This document shows positions 35,126 through 43,545 of a stretch of 64,000 nucleotides of DNA, piece after piece. The stretch lies in NCBI GenBank assembly GCA_965267425.1, contig OZ253959.1:3097836-3161835 (forward strand). The letters are read 5' to 3'. A program made the translations under genes and the position numbers. The notes beneath the pieces were generated by a model. That model searched no databases. It saw only the letters and a program-made list of their open reading frames with translations, and was not told where the DNA came from. The DNA comes from G965267425 sp965267425 (lineage in GTDB: Bacteria > Bacteroidota > Bacteroidia > Flavobacteriales_E > Vicingaceae). Numbering within the stretch: position 1 is the first letter of the stretch; each line of letters opens with the position of its first letter.

Positions 35126-36058
35126 TTATCGAAGAACCAATTTCGCTTTACCGATATCCGCTTCTTCGCAATAGATTTCTACAACATATTCACCAATCGG
35201 AAATTCATCATTTTTCTTCCAATCCATACACACTTGCATTTCCTTGTTGGTATACTTTATGCGCTTTTTAATACTAAATAATCCACGTACACCGTTGAAG
35301 ACAAATCGGTTTGAATCGTCTGTTTTTTCAGACAATATTCTACCGTCCGGTGTTAGAATTCTGATGTAAATTTCTTTATTACCAGCTTCAGATAATTTGT
35401 TTTCAGAAAGTGTAAAACATGTTCTGATTTTATCAATTTTTTTGGCTTTATCCGAAGATCTTCCCGTATTGTCTTTCTTAACTCGTACTCCGTAGGTCTC
35501 TATGTTAAACGCTTTTAAACGCTGTGCAATAGCCACTTGATTGGAAAGTTCAGAATTCACTTTTTCCAATTTGTCATTTTGTCCTTTAACATTTTTCAAG
35601 CTTTTTCGGACGGTAGTATTCTCAGCAATCAAATCTTGATTTAAGGTATTAAGGGAATCGATGGTAACGATATAACCCTTCATAATTTCGCGCAAAGTAG
35701 CCGCTTCTTTTTTCAATTTATGAATCTCCCAACTGCCGTTTCTAACCTTCTTAAGCAACTCCTCAATCTTCAATTTCTCCTCTTCTAACTCTGCTGAAAG
35801 ATCTTCGTTTTCTGTTTCAAGATTTTGGTATTCGGCAAGCATTTCTTCCAGCTCATCTTTCAAATCTGCTCTTTCAACTTCCAACTCATCAATGACCACC
35901 TCTTTACCTGCAATCTGTTGATTTTGTTGTGTATTATTCCAAAACAAATATCCAACCAAAGCCAGTAAAATGACGTTTACGGCGATCAAGAATTTATTAA
36001 TCTTGTTCTTCTGTGGAATGATTATTGGATCAGACTCAACTTCTCTATTTTCTTCCAT
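35126..36058 (-). CDS. Membrane-anchored coiled-coil protein
   Basis: Not recognised by name. 310 residues: a short charged cytoplasmic tail, one membrane helix (FLIAVNVILLALVGYLFW, about 24-41), then about 120 residues of heptad-rich helix (about 48-175, DELEVERADLKDELEEML and onward), and a beta-rich C domain (TCFTLSENKLSEAGNKEIYI, GKAKLVLR). The C domain resembles small Bacteroidetes periplasmic domains of unknown role. The gene converges on the outer-membrane barrel gene (ends 3 bases apart). A near-consensus Bacteroidetes promoter lies 20-47 bases before its ATG. Confidence 0.75.
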   Translation of the reverse strand: MEENREVESDPIIIPQKNKINKFLIAVNVILLALVGYLFWNNTQQNQQIAGKEVVIDELEVERADLKDELEEMLAEYQNLETENEDLSAELEEEKLKIEELLKKVRNGSWEIHKLKKEAATLREIMKGYIVTIDSLNTLNQDLIAENTTVRKSLKNVKGQNDKLEKVNSELSNQVAIAQRLKAFNIETYGVRVKKDNTGRSSDKAKKIDKIRTCFTLSENKLSEAGNKEIYIRILTPDGRILSEKTDDSNRFVFNGVRGLFSIKKRIKYTNKEMQVCMDWKKNDEFPIGEYVVEIYCEEADIGKAKLVLR

Positions 36059-36076
36059 TTTGCGTCATAAATTGAA

Positions 36077-36105
36077 CAAATGTAACTTATAAATTCGTAA
36101 ACAAA
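36077..36105 (-). promoter_or_regulatory. Near-consensus Bacteroidetes promoter for the coiled-coil gene
   Basis: On the minus strand TTTG (36102-36105) is followed after 17 bases by TACATTTG (36077-36084), fitting TTTG-N17-TAnnTTTG exactly. The implied transcription start is about 36070, with a leader of about 12 bases before the ATG at 36058. It is one of the two best-matched promoters in the window. Confidence 0.65.
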
Positions 36106-36118
36106 AAAACCCATCAAA

Positions 36119-36814
36119 ATCTTAAATGATTCATTACAAGGCCTTAGCGCTCTGTTCTTCCCGAACCAATGTTTCCTTTGTGATAACACATTGTTAAAAA
36201 TGGAAACAGGAATCTGTTTAGCTTGTTATACGACTCTCCCAGAGTTTTGGTTTCATACCCTGGAAAGTAACAATGTTACAAAAAAAATTTGGGGCCACGC
36301 TGAAATACAATCCGGGACAAGCTCTTACGTTTACAAAAAAGGTAACAATATTCAACGAGTCATTCATGAGATAAAGTATGCAGGTTCTGAACAATTGTGT
36401 CGAAAAATGGTGTTCCATGCTATCAGAAAACAAATAATCTTGAATTGGTTGAAAACCATGGATTGTATTGTTCCGGTTCCTCTACATAAAATAAAATTGC
36501 TTATCCGGGGGTTCAATCAAAGTAATTTTATTGCGAAAGCCATTTCTCACAAAACAAAACTTCCAATTGTTGAGAACGCTCTAAAAAGAAAGGCCTTCAC
36601 TTTTTCTCAAACCCAAAAAAATCGAGATCATCGATTTCAAAATATGCACTCCGTTTTTCGACGCACATCCAAACATGATTTATCCAACAAGCATATTTTG
36701 CTGGTAGATGATGTGCTGACCACAGGAGCCACCATGGCAGCTTGCATAAGAGAGCTGAATCAATTCCCAGGAGCAACCATTAGTTGTTATACGCTTGCCG
36801 TTGCAGAGAGATAG
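36119..36814 (+). CDS. comF: ComF-family phosphoribosyltransferase-like protein, non-canonical start inferred
   Basis: ComF/GntX-family protein involved in DNA uptake in naturally competent bacteria or in a related step; the PRTase domain has HILLVDDVLTTGATMAAC near residue 195. Canonical starts (TTG 36191 or ATG 36200) would omit the N-terminal half of the zinc ribbon. Upstream in the same frame lies ALFFPNQCFLCDNTLLKMET, supplying the first CxxC to pair with CLAC. The frame is open from 36101, but no ATG, GTG or TTG precedes it. ATC at 36119 gives a start (LNDSLQGLSALFFP) like that of Bacteroidetes ComF proteins. ATC at 36113 and CTG at 36152 are alternatives. The true start needs proof; the coding assignment itself is firm. 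Confidence 0.85.
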   Translation: MLNDSLQGLSALFFPNQCFLCDNTLLKMETGICLACYTTLPEFWFHTLESNNVTKKIWGHAEIQSGTSSYVYKKGNNIQRVIHEIKYAGSEQLCRKMVFHAIRKQIILNWLKTMDCIVPVPLHKIKLLIRGFNQSNFIAKAISHKTKLPIVENALKRKAFTFSQTQKNRDHRFQNMHSVFRRTSKHDLSNKHILLVDDVLTTGATMAACIRELNQFPGATISCYTLAVAER

Positions 36815-36853
36815 CGCTGGATTGTGTGAGCTATTCCTATATTTGCCAAGAAT

Positions 36854-37339
36854 ATGGCAGAATTGGCTCGCATAGAAGGTTCACTCACTCGGGAAGAGAA
36901 ATATTTGGAAATCATAAAATTTGCCAAATCACTTGTTTCTGGTGAATCAGATCCCGTTGCAAATGCAGCTAATATTTGTGCCTTACTCATGGAAAACTTT
37001 GACCTGCTTTGGGTCGGTTTTTATTTTGTCCGAAACGACCAATTGGTGTTGGGTCCTTTCCAAGGCCCCGTGGCATGTACGCGAATTAATTATGGAAAGG
37101 GTGTTTGTGGAAAAGCATGGGAGTTAAAAGAAACTATGCTTGTTCCAAATGTCGATTTATTTGAAGGTCATATTGCGTGTAGTTCAGATTCTAAATCTGA
37201 AATAGTAGTTCCTATGATCCATGAAAATAAGGTGATGGGAGTCTTGGATATTGATAGTCAATATTTGGAACACTTTGATGAATTGGATAAGCAATATTTA
37301 GAGGAATTGTTGCAACAAATTGTACCCGCCATTACATGA
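36854..37339 (+). CDS. Free methionine-(R)-sulfoxide reductase (GAF domain)
   Basis: A 161-residue single GAF-domain protein that reduces free Met-R-sulfoxide (fRMsr family). The three redox cysteines are in place: Cys75 in GPVACTRI, Cys85 in GKGVCGKAW and Cys109 in HIACSSDSKSEI, each at the same offset from the family pattern. This repairs oxidised methionine in the cytoplasm. The start at 36854 follows comF by 39 bases. A TATATTTG match to the -7 box sits at 36838-36845, only a few bases from the ATG, so an own near-leaderless promoter is possible. The next gene's ATG overlaps the stop as ATGA. Confidence 0.94.
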   Translation: MAELARIEGSLTREEKYLEIIKFAKSLVSGESDPVANAANICALLMENFDLLWVGFYFVRNDQLVLGPFQGPVACTRINYGKGVCGKAWELKETMLVPNVDLFEGHIACSSDSKSEIVVPMIHENKVMGVLDIDSQYLEHFDELDKQYLEELLQQIVPAIT

Positions 37340-38949
37340 AGAGTAAACCTTTGATCATATACTTGTTGATCTCATTGATTATGTTTTCATGTGCTCAACA
37401 GGCCAGTTTAAGTGGTGGAGATATTGATGAAATTCCTCCTACCCTCATCAAAGCCGAACCTGCTGAATATTCGACAAACTTTAATCACAAAAATGTACGA
37501 TTGTACTTTGACGAGTTTGTACAATTAAATAATATTTTCAACCAGCTTATCATTTCTCCAATAATGGAGCCCGCTCCTGATGTTTTTTTGAAAGGAAAGT
37601 CCGTAATCATCAAAAATTTCCCAGACACTTTGAGGCAAAATTCAACCTACGTTCTCAATTTTGGTGACGCTATTGCAGACATCACTGAGAACAATCCGAA
37701 CAAGAATTTTCGATATGTCTTTTCTACTGGGACCTACATTGATTCTCTCTATATTCGAGGTAAAATAATTGATGCTTTTACCTTAGCTCCTAAAGCTGAC
37801 ATGTTTGTTCAGCTTTATGACTCATTGTTAGATTCCATACCTTACTTATTACCTCCCCGATACATAGGCCGAACTGATGAAAACGGAAATTTCAAAATTG
37901 AAAATATCAAAGAAGGTTATTACAAAATATTTGCTCTTCAAGACATTGGTAACAATTATTTGTTTGACAATCCGGAAGAAATTATTGGCTTTTCAGATAC
38001 GTCTGTTGTTGCCAAAAGTGACTCTTTGAGTTTGGTGGAAATCAAAGTTTTCAAAGAAGAAAACCCTATCCAATACACCAAGTTTTCTGGTCAAGGAAAA
38101 CAACAGCAATTTTTCGTTTCTTTTAATCTTCCGGCAAATGAAGCAAACTTCTCCTTTCCTGAAGAAGATTTTTCCATGTCAGACTGCATTTCTGAATGGG
38201 ACGAAAATAATGACAGTCTGAGTTTTTGGCTGCCAACCTCCTGGGATAAAGAATCGCTGAAATTAATTGTTGATGATCAGCAGAATGAATATTCAGATAC
38301 TGTTGAAATATACGCTGTAGAAGCTCCAAAGAAATCCAAGAAAAAAATAAAAATAACCGCTGAAGTGTCTCAACTAGGATTTATTGAAAAGGAAGAACAA
38401 TTGATCATTCGTTTACCTTTTCCAATTGCAACCTTTGATACATCAAAATTCCTTTTGCTTAGAGATAGTGCAAAAATTCCTTTTGAAATAAAGCGTTCGG
38501 AAACATCTAAAAGAGTGTTAGAGTTATCACATGAATGGAAGGAAGACAGCAAATATGAGTGGGTTGTTGCTGACAGTGCCATTGTATTTTACGATGAACA
38601 AACTTCAGATAGTTCCAACATGAGGTATAGTTCCAGAAAGTTGAAGGATTATGGTTCGCTGGCTCTGCGATTGGATATCCCTACCACCAATCACCTCATT
38701 GTTCAATTGTTCAAAGGTCAAAATGAATTGATTTCAGAAATTGTTTTAGAAAACAACCGTGAATTGCAATATGCTCATCTGTTACCGGGAAAATATATTT
38801 TCAAAATTATTGAAGATGAAAATAAAAATGGCAAGTGGGATACGGGCAATTATCTTCAAAAAAAACAGCCAGAAAAGATCTTCATTTACAATGGCGAAAT
38901 CGTAATCCGATCAAATTGGGATCAAGAATTAGATTGGATAATCCAATAA
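37336..38949 (+). CDS. Ig-like domain lipoprotein
   Basis: A 537-residue lipoprotein (signal ending FSC, Cys19). The mature N terminus has QQASLSGGDIDEIPPTLIKA and YSTNFNHKNVRLYFDEFV, the pattern of bacterial Ig-like (Big_5 type) domains that open a common Bacteroidetes lipoprotein family. It is followed by a carboxypeptidase-regulatory-like segment (RGKIIDAFTLAPKADMFVQL, GYYKIFALQDI near 170-200) and further beta domains. The C-terminal tail ends in WDQELDWIIQ. Its ATG overlaps the fRMsr stop, so the two are coupled. Role unknown, probably in the outer-membrane periplasmic face. Confidence 0.82.
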   Translation: MKSKPLIIYLLISLIMFSCAQQASLSGGDIDEIPPTLIKAEPAEYSTNFNHKNVRLYFDEFVQLNNIFNQLIISPIMEPAPDVFLKGKSVIIKNFPDTLRQNSTYVLNFGDAIADITENNPNKNFRYVFSTGTYIDSLYIRGKIIDAFTLAPKADMFVQLYDSLLDSIPYLLPPRYIGRTDENGNFKIENIKEGYYKIFALQDIGNNYLFDNPEEIIGFSDTSVVAKSDSLSLVEIKVFKEENPIQYTKFSGQGKQQQFFVSFNLPANEANFSFPEEDFSMSDCISEWDENNDSLSFWLPTSWDKESLKLIVDDQQNEYSDTVEIYAVEAPKKSKKKIKITAEVSQLGFIEKEEQLIIRLPFPIATFDTSKFLLLRDSAKIPFEIKRSETSKRVLELSHEWKEDSKYEWVVADSAIVFYDEQTSDSSNMRYSSRKLKDYGSLALRLDIPTTNHLIVQLFKGQNELISEIVLENNRELQYAHLLPGKYIFKIIEDENKNGKWDTGNYLQKKQPEKIFIYNGEIVIRSNWDQELDWIIQ

Positions 38950-38966
38950 AATAGGCAACTTTTAGC

Positions 38967-38985
38967 ACGTTATTAACGTCTTTTT
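38967..38985 (+). terminator. Weak hairpin terminator candidate
   Basis: The 13-base palindrome ACGTTATTAACGT (5- to 6-bp stem) is followed by CTTTTT. It starts 18 bases after the lipoprotein stop. Short stem, so only suggestive. Confidence 0.3.
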
Positions 38986-39147
38986 ATAACGGCATGGAAT
39001 TCGTAAACAGGAGGAATGGAAAATTTCTTGGAAATACGCTGAAATCGCTCGTTATGAGAGGGAATGATTATTTCCCGAAAAGAAATATTTTCATACATTA
39101 GTGGCTGTTTTCGGATTTTGGCAAATTGTCGGAAAAAGAATTATCAA

Positions 39148-41715
39148 ATGAAAATGATGAAAAATCCTTCTTATACCCAAATACTTTGTGCTGCGGCAAT
39201 TTCATTTGCCATGTTGATTTCTGAAAAATCAATGTCACAATGTTCAACATACAGTGGTGTTTTTCCAACTGCATGTACCAATGGTTCGACAATAACCTTA
39301 ACACAAGGAAGTCCTTCTCCGGGTGTCTATTTTGGAACAGGTGTATCCGGCAGCACATTTGATCCAGTAGCAGCAGGTGCGGGAACTCATCAAATAGGTT
39401 ATTCTGCTAATGCATGTGGTGATACCACATACCAAAATATTGTAGTCAATTTGCCCCCGACAGTTTCATTGTCAGCTTTGGGGCCTTATTGTGAAAATGC
39501 AGATTCTGTTTCGTTGACAGGCGGTAGTCCTTCATCTGGAGGAACAGGATACTATTACGGAACAGGAGTTAGTAGCTCAAGTGGTAAATTTGGCCCTACT
39601 GTTGGTTCTGGTGGATCTCCTTACACCATAGGATATGTATTCCAGGCTACGTCAACAGGATGTCAAGATACAGCAACTGTATCGGTTGTTGTAAATCCAT
39701 TGCCTACCGTTGGATTCACCGGATCAGGTTTGGACACTAGTTATTGTGAAGATGAAACACCTGCAGTATTTTCAATTACACCTATGCAAACCGGTGGTGT
39801 ATTCACGGGTCCGGGAATCTTAGCTGGCCCACAATTCAGTATACCCTTGGCTGGAGTAGGCGCTCATCAAATGAAATATTATTTTACGGATGCTAATGGC
39901 TGTACGGACACAGCGTATCAAACCACAAATGTGCGTGCTAAGCCCAGCATTATGTTTGCTTTGGGAACCACTCAAAAGCAAGTGTGTGAGCAAGATGCTC
40001 CTTTTGTAATCACACCCGTAACCCAAAATCCTACTGGAGGATATTTTACTGGAAATGGAGTAGATAGTACTACTGGAGTGTTCACTCCTATCAATGCCAA
40101 CCTTGGTCAAAACATCATATTGTACAAATACACAGATGCTTTTGGATGTTCCAATTTTGCAGAAGATTCAATAAATGTGAACGAAAATCCGGTGGTGTCG
40201 TTGGTATTGCTTCAAGATTCAGTTTGTGAAGATGACCCGTCATTTACACTTTCAGGTGGCGTGCCCAGTGCTCCAGGTACAGGAGTATATACAGGAACAG
40301 GTGTAGGTCCTACATCTCCTTACGTGTTTTCACCCCCATCAGCCGGACCTGGCGTTCATAACATCACATATGAATATACAGATCTAAATGGGTGTGCGAG
40401 TTCTACGACACAACCAATGACTGTTCATGCGCTTCCAACCATTACATTTAACGTATTTGATCAGCATTGTGCCAATGATGACCCATTTTTGTTGGACAAA
40501 GCGGTTCCTGCAGGTGGAGTCTATTCAGGTACAGGAGTTGTAAATGGTGACACATTTGATCCAGCACAAACACCCGGACCTGGAACCTATACGATTACTT
40601 ACGAATACACGGATCCTGTAACAGGATGTTCAAATACAGAAATTCAATCACTGACATTGGATTCTATCCCAATTATCTTTTTTGCCAATGGAGACCCACC
40701 ATTGTCGTCTTCCAGTCCTTACATAATAAAGATTTGTCAAGGTGATTTTGGATATATCGAAGTATTTGCCAACCCCACAGCTGGTTCATTTGACTGGTTT
40801 CCAAATGATTTAACTATTTCAGATTCCGGAGCAATTAAAAATGGTTCTCAAATGAAATTGTTGCCAACTGTTACGACAACTTACACAGTTACGGCCTTGG
40901 TTGGTAATTGCCAAAATTCAGAAGACATTACTGTGGATGTTATCCCTCCTGCAACAGCAGAAATTCTTGGAGATACAACATACTGTTTTGGAGATAGTAC
41001 TACTTTGACAGCTACCGGTGCATCTTCGTACATATGGAGTACAGGTGATACTACAGAATCCATTGTGATTAATTCAATGTTCTCTGTCAATGATATTTCT
41101 GTAACTGCGAATAGTGAAACCGATGGAAATGGAAATCAATGTAGTTCTTCAGACACCTCTGTTAATGTAACTGTGCATCCAACTCCGTTTATTTCGACAT
41201 CTTTTGATACAACCATTTATGCAGGAGATGAAGCACAACTTGGTGCTTATGGAGGAGTCTCTTATGTATGGGAAGCAAAAGATTCTTCTCATACCGATGA
41301 TTTTGATTGCAAGGATTGTCCAGATCCTATTGTCTCTCCATTGGTTGATAGAAACACAGAAAAATTGACCTATTATGTTATCGGTACAGACACAAACGGA
41401 TGTGTGAATGCAGATAGTGTAGATGTCTTTATAGATGAAAAAATAATTGTATTCGTGCCTACGGCATTTTCACCCAACAAAGATGGCAATAACGACGTAT
41501 TGTATGTTAGAGGCAAGGGTGTTAAATCTATTTTCCTTGAAATTTTCAATCGACGGGGTGAGAAGGTTTTTGAAACTTCTAAAATGTCCAAAGGTTGGGA
41601 TGGAACTTTTGAAGGGAATGATATGAATGCGGAAACGTACGTATATTATTTAACAGTGACTCCTTATGCGGATAAAGCGTTTAAGGAAACCGGGAGTATT
41701 ACGCTCGTGAGATAA
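39148..41715 (+). CDS. Gliding-type (T9SS type B) surface protein with Ig-like repeats
   Basis: An 855-residue secreted protein from the ATG at 39148 (MKMMKNPSYTQILCAAAISF, signal ending KSMSQ); the longer frame from 39064 adds residues before the signal. At least six beta-sandwich repeats of about 75-85 residues follow, each with GGVYxGTGV and YxYTDxNGC-like signatures (for example VYTGTGVGPTSPYVF, HNITYEYTDLNGCAS). The C-terminal 90 residues are a gliding-motility-associated domain (FVPTAFSPNKDGNNDVLYV, FNRRGEKVFE, YYLTVT), which marks T9SS type B secretion of adhesin-like proteins. The PorP/SprF gene follows at 46 bases. Probably a cell-surface adhesin or matrix protein. Confidence 0.87.
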   Translation: MKMMKNPSYTQILCAAAISFAMLISEKSMSQCSTYSGVFPTACTNGSTITLTQGSPSPGVYFGTGVSGSTFDPVAAGAGTHQIGYSANACGDTTYQNIVVNLPPTVSLSALGPYCENADSVSLTGGSPSSGGTGYYYGTGVSSSSGKFGPTVGSGGSPYTIGYVFQATSTGCQDTATVSVVVNPLPTVGFTGSGLDTSYCEDETPAVFSITPMQTGGVFTGPGILAGPQFSIPLAGVGAHQMKYYFTDANGCTDTAYQTTNVRAKPSIMFALGTTQKQVCEQDAPFVITPVTQNPTGGYFTGNGVDSTTGVFTPINANLGQNIILYKYTDAFGCSNFAEDSINVNENPVVSLVLLQDSVCEDDPSFTLSGGVPSAPGTGVYTGTGVGPTSPYVFSPPSAGPGVHNITYEYTDLNGCASSTTQPMTVHALPTITFNVFDQHCANDDPFLLDKAVPAGGVYSGTGVVNGDTFDPAQTPGPGTYTITYEYTDPVTGCSNTEIQSLTLDSIPIIFFANGDPPLSSSSPYIIKICQGDFGYIEVFANPTAGSFDWFPNDLTISDSGAIKNGSQMKLLPTVTTTYTVTALVGNCQNSEDITVDVIPPATAEILGDTTYCFGDSTTLTATGASSYIWSTGDTTESIVINSMFSVNDISVTANSETDGNGNQCSSSDTSVNVTVHPTPFISTSFDTTIYAGDEAQLGAYGGVSYVWEAKDSSHTDDFDCKDCPDPIVSPLVDRNTEKLTYYVIGTDTNGCVNADSVDVFIDEKIIVFVPTAFSPNKDGNNDVLYVRGKGVKSIFLEIFNRRGEKVFETSKMSKGWDGTFEGNDMNAETYVYYLTVTPYADKAFKETGSITLVR

Positions 41716-41761
41716 ATTCAAATTAAAGGGCAGTAGAAAGGACATTCAGAACAAGAAAATT

Positions 41762-42820
41762 ATGAAGAGAAACCTATCGATTGTATTGGTGATGCTGTTT
41801 TTGTTGGCAGGTGTGGGATTGGTGAAAGGACAATATATTCACTATTCGCAGTTTTATACAAATTTATATGGTATAAATCCTGCAGCAACAGGAGCATTTC
41901 GTGGTGATTACCGGCTGTTTGCCAATTACAGGCAACAATGGAACTCTATCAATCAACCGTTCCAAACAGTTTTCGCCGCGTATGACATGGGAATAATGAA
42001 ACATAAAGATCCCTCGGGAGTGAAATCTTTTCCGGCATTTGGAATTTCATTTCTTCAGGATCAAACAAATGACCAAAACTTAAAAATTACAGAAATCTTG
42101 GCATCTCTGGCATATAACGTAAGATTGAGCTCAAAGAATTATTTGACTGCTGGTGTGCGTGTAGGATCAGCTAGCCGAAGTTTGAATTTGGCCAATTTTT
42201 CCTGGGATTCACAATACCAGACTACTACTGGTATTTATGATCCAACCGCTCCTACAGGAGAAGATGCTAATAAAGAAAGTGTTAATTACGTACCTATTTC
42301 GGGAGGATTGTTATGGAATTTCAGCAATCCAGATAAATACAGAATGAACATAGGATTAGCTTTAAATCGATTAAACCAACCTGATGCTTCATTTTATCAA
42401 AATGGTAGTGATGTATTAAATCAGCAATTGGCATTAAACATCGGAGGTGAAGTTTTTATTCCAAATAGTGCATTGTCACTCATGCCTGTATTTTTATTGA
42501 TTGATGAAAAAGTTTCGAGCGAAACCACCATTGGTTTAATCGGTAAGTATGCAGTGAGTTTCGATTCCAAATACACAGGGATTAAGAAATCTACTGGAAT
42601 ATCACTTGGTATGTTGTATCGATCACAAGATGCGGTGGTAGCGTTAATTAGAATTGACTTGAGAGGTTCCATTTCTATAGGAGCTTCATACGATTATGAT
42701 ATTTCTGGATTAAAAACAGCCACAGGGAATAAAGGAGCTACCGAATTCATGCTGATTTATTCAGGGTTTATTAAGAAGAAAAGTAAATTACCTCAAAGGG
42801 GTAGTGTAGAATTTTTCTAG
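41762..42820 (+). CDS. PorP/SprF-family T9SS outer-membrane protein
   Basis: A 352-residue outer-membrane barrel protein of the PorP/SprF family, required for secretion or surface attachment of specific T9SS type B cargo. After the signal peptide (to VKGQ at about residue 23), the family signature YIHYSQFYTNLYGINPAATGAF is clear. FRGDYRLFANYRQQWNSI and AYDMGI follow, and alternating aromatic strands lead to the C terminus GSVEFF. The gene is sandwiched between two giant CHU_C cargo genes, the usual SprB-SprF arrangement. Confidence 0.92.
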   Translation: MKRNLSIVLVMLFLLAGVGLVKGQYIHYSQFYTNLYGINPAATGAFRGDYRLFANYRQQWNSINQPFQTVFAAYDMGIMKHKDPSGVKSFPAFGISFLQDQTNDQNLKITEILASLAYNVRLSSKNYLTAGVRVGSASRSLNLANFSWDSQYQTTTGIYDPTAPTGEDANKESVNYVPISGGLLWNFSNPDKYRMNIGLALNRLNQPDASFYQNGSDVLNQQLALNIGGEVFIPNSALSLMPVFLLIDEKVSSETTIGLIGKYAVSFDSKYTGIKKSTGISLGMLYRSQDAVVALIRIDLRGSISIGASYDYDISGLKTATGNKGATEFMLIYSGFIKKKSKLPQRGSVEFF

Positions 42821-42835
42821 AAATAGTTGATCAAA

Positions 42836-43474
42836 ATGAAGATGAAAAAGATATTAAATACACTATTATTTGGATTGTTTGTTTCAGCCATAATTGTAGC
42901 ATGTACAAAAGCTGAAGAAACAACACCAGATCACCCTGCTAATCCTCCTGCATCTTGTAATGATGGAATATTGAACCAGGGAGAATACAAAGTTGATTGT
43001 GGAGGACCTTGTTCGAATTGCAGCAAGTCCGTGTCTATGAAAATTGAAGTCGATAGTATTTGGCTTGCGGATTCTGTGAATACCCGAGGAGGCTGGGAAG
43101 CAGATAAAATATATTTCAGTGATTCCATCTATGATGGCGATTTTTATTTTGCAGCAATAGACAGTCAATTTAATGCACAACATCACTATCGTGGATTGTA
43201 TTTCATTATTGATTCTCTATATCCTGAAGTGAGAGGAATTTATGAATTTCAAGATATTGAAGGATTTTATACTCATTTCATATTGAATCCGGGAACAGCT
43301 GAATTGAGTAGTGGAATCGTAAAAGTTACCAATGCCGATACCGTTAATAAACTTATTTCAGGTTCGTTTGAATTTCATACAGAACCTTTCGGTATTGACA
43401 ATTATAGAGTAGAGATTATAGAAGGTGCCTTTAATGACTTACCATATACAGGTACCTTCGTTGAGGCCAAGTAA
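42836..43474 (+). CDS. Lipoprotein with Cys-rich DGIxNxGE...DCGGPCxxC motif
   Basis: A 212-residue lipoprotein (signal ending IIVAC, Cys23) beginning MKMKKILNTLLF. The motif SCNDGILNQGEYKVDCGG followed by PCSNC (residues about 39-62) is a short disulfide-rich module seen in many Bacteroidetes surface lipoproteins. The rest is beta-rich with no recognised domain (VDSIWLADSVNTRGGW, YFIIDSLYPEVRGIYEF). It lies 15 bases after the PorP/SprF gene and 71 bases before the giant gene, so it is probably part of the surface-adhesin operon. Starts at 42827 (TTG) or 42842 (ATG) are alternatives. Confidence 0.8.
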   Translation: MKMKKILNTLLFGLFVSAIIVACTKAEETTPDHPANPPASCNDGILNQGEYKVDCGGPCSNCSKSVSMKIEVDSIWLADSVNTRGGWEADKIYFSDSIYDGDFYFAAIDSQFNAQHHYRGLYFIIDSLYPEVRGIYEFQDIEGFYTHFILNPGTAELSSGIVKVTNADTVNKLISGSFEFHTEPFGIDNYRVEIIEGAFNDLPYTGTFVEAK

Positions 43475-43531
43475 GTCATTACTGGTCATTTTATTTCCAA
43501 AGGCAAAGGATTATCTTGAGCGCTATCTTGA

Positions 43532-43538
43532 GAGGAGG
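43532..43538 (+). promoter_or_regulatory. Shine-Dalgarno-like site fixing the start of the giant gene
   Basis: GAGGAGG lies 7 bases before the ATG at 43546. It is one of the strongest Shine-Dalgarno matches in a window where such sites are rare, and it selects this ATG over the TTG at 43516 that opens the longest frame. Confidence 0.7.
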
Positions 43539-43545
43539 AACAGCT

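Noticed and set aside
36191..36202. TTG 36191 or ATG 36200 as start of comF
   Set aside because: Would delete the first CxxC of the zinc ribbon, which is encoded in frame just upstream.
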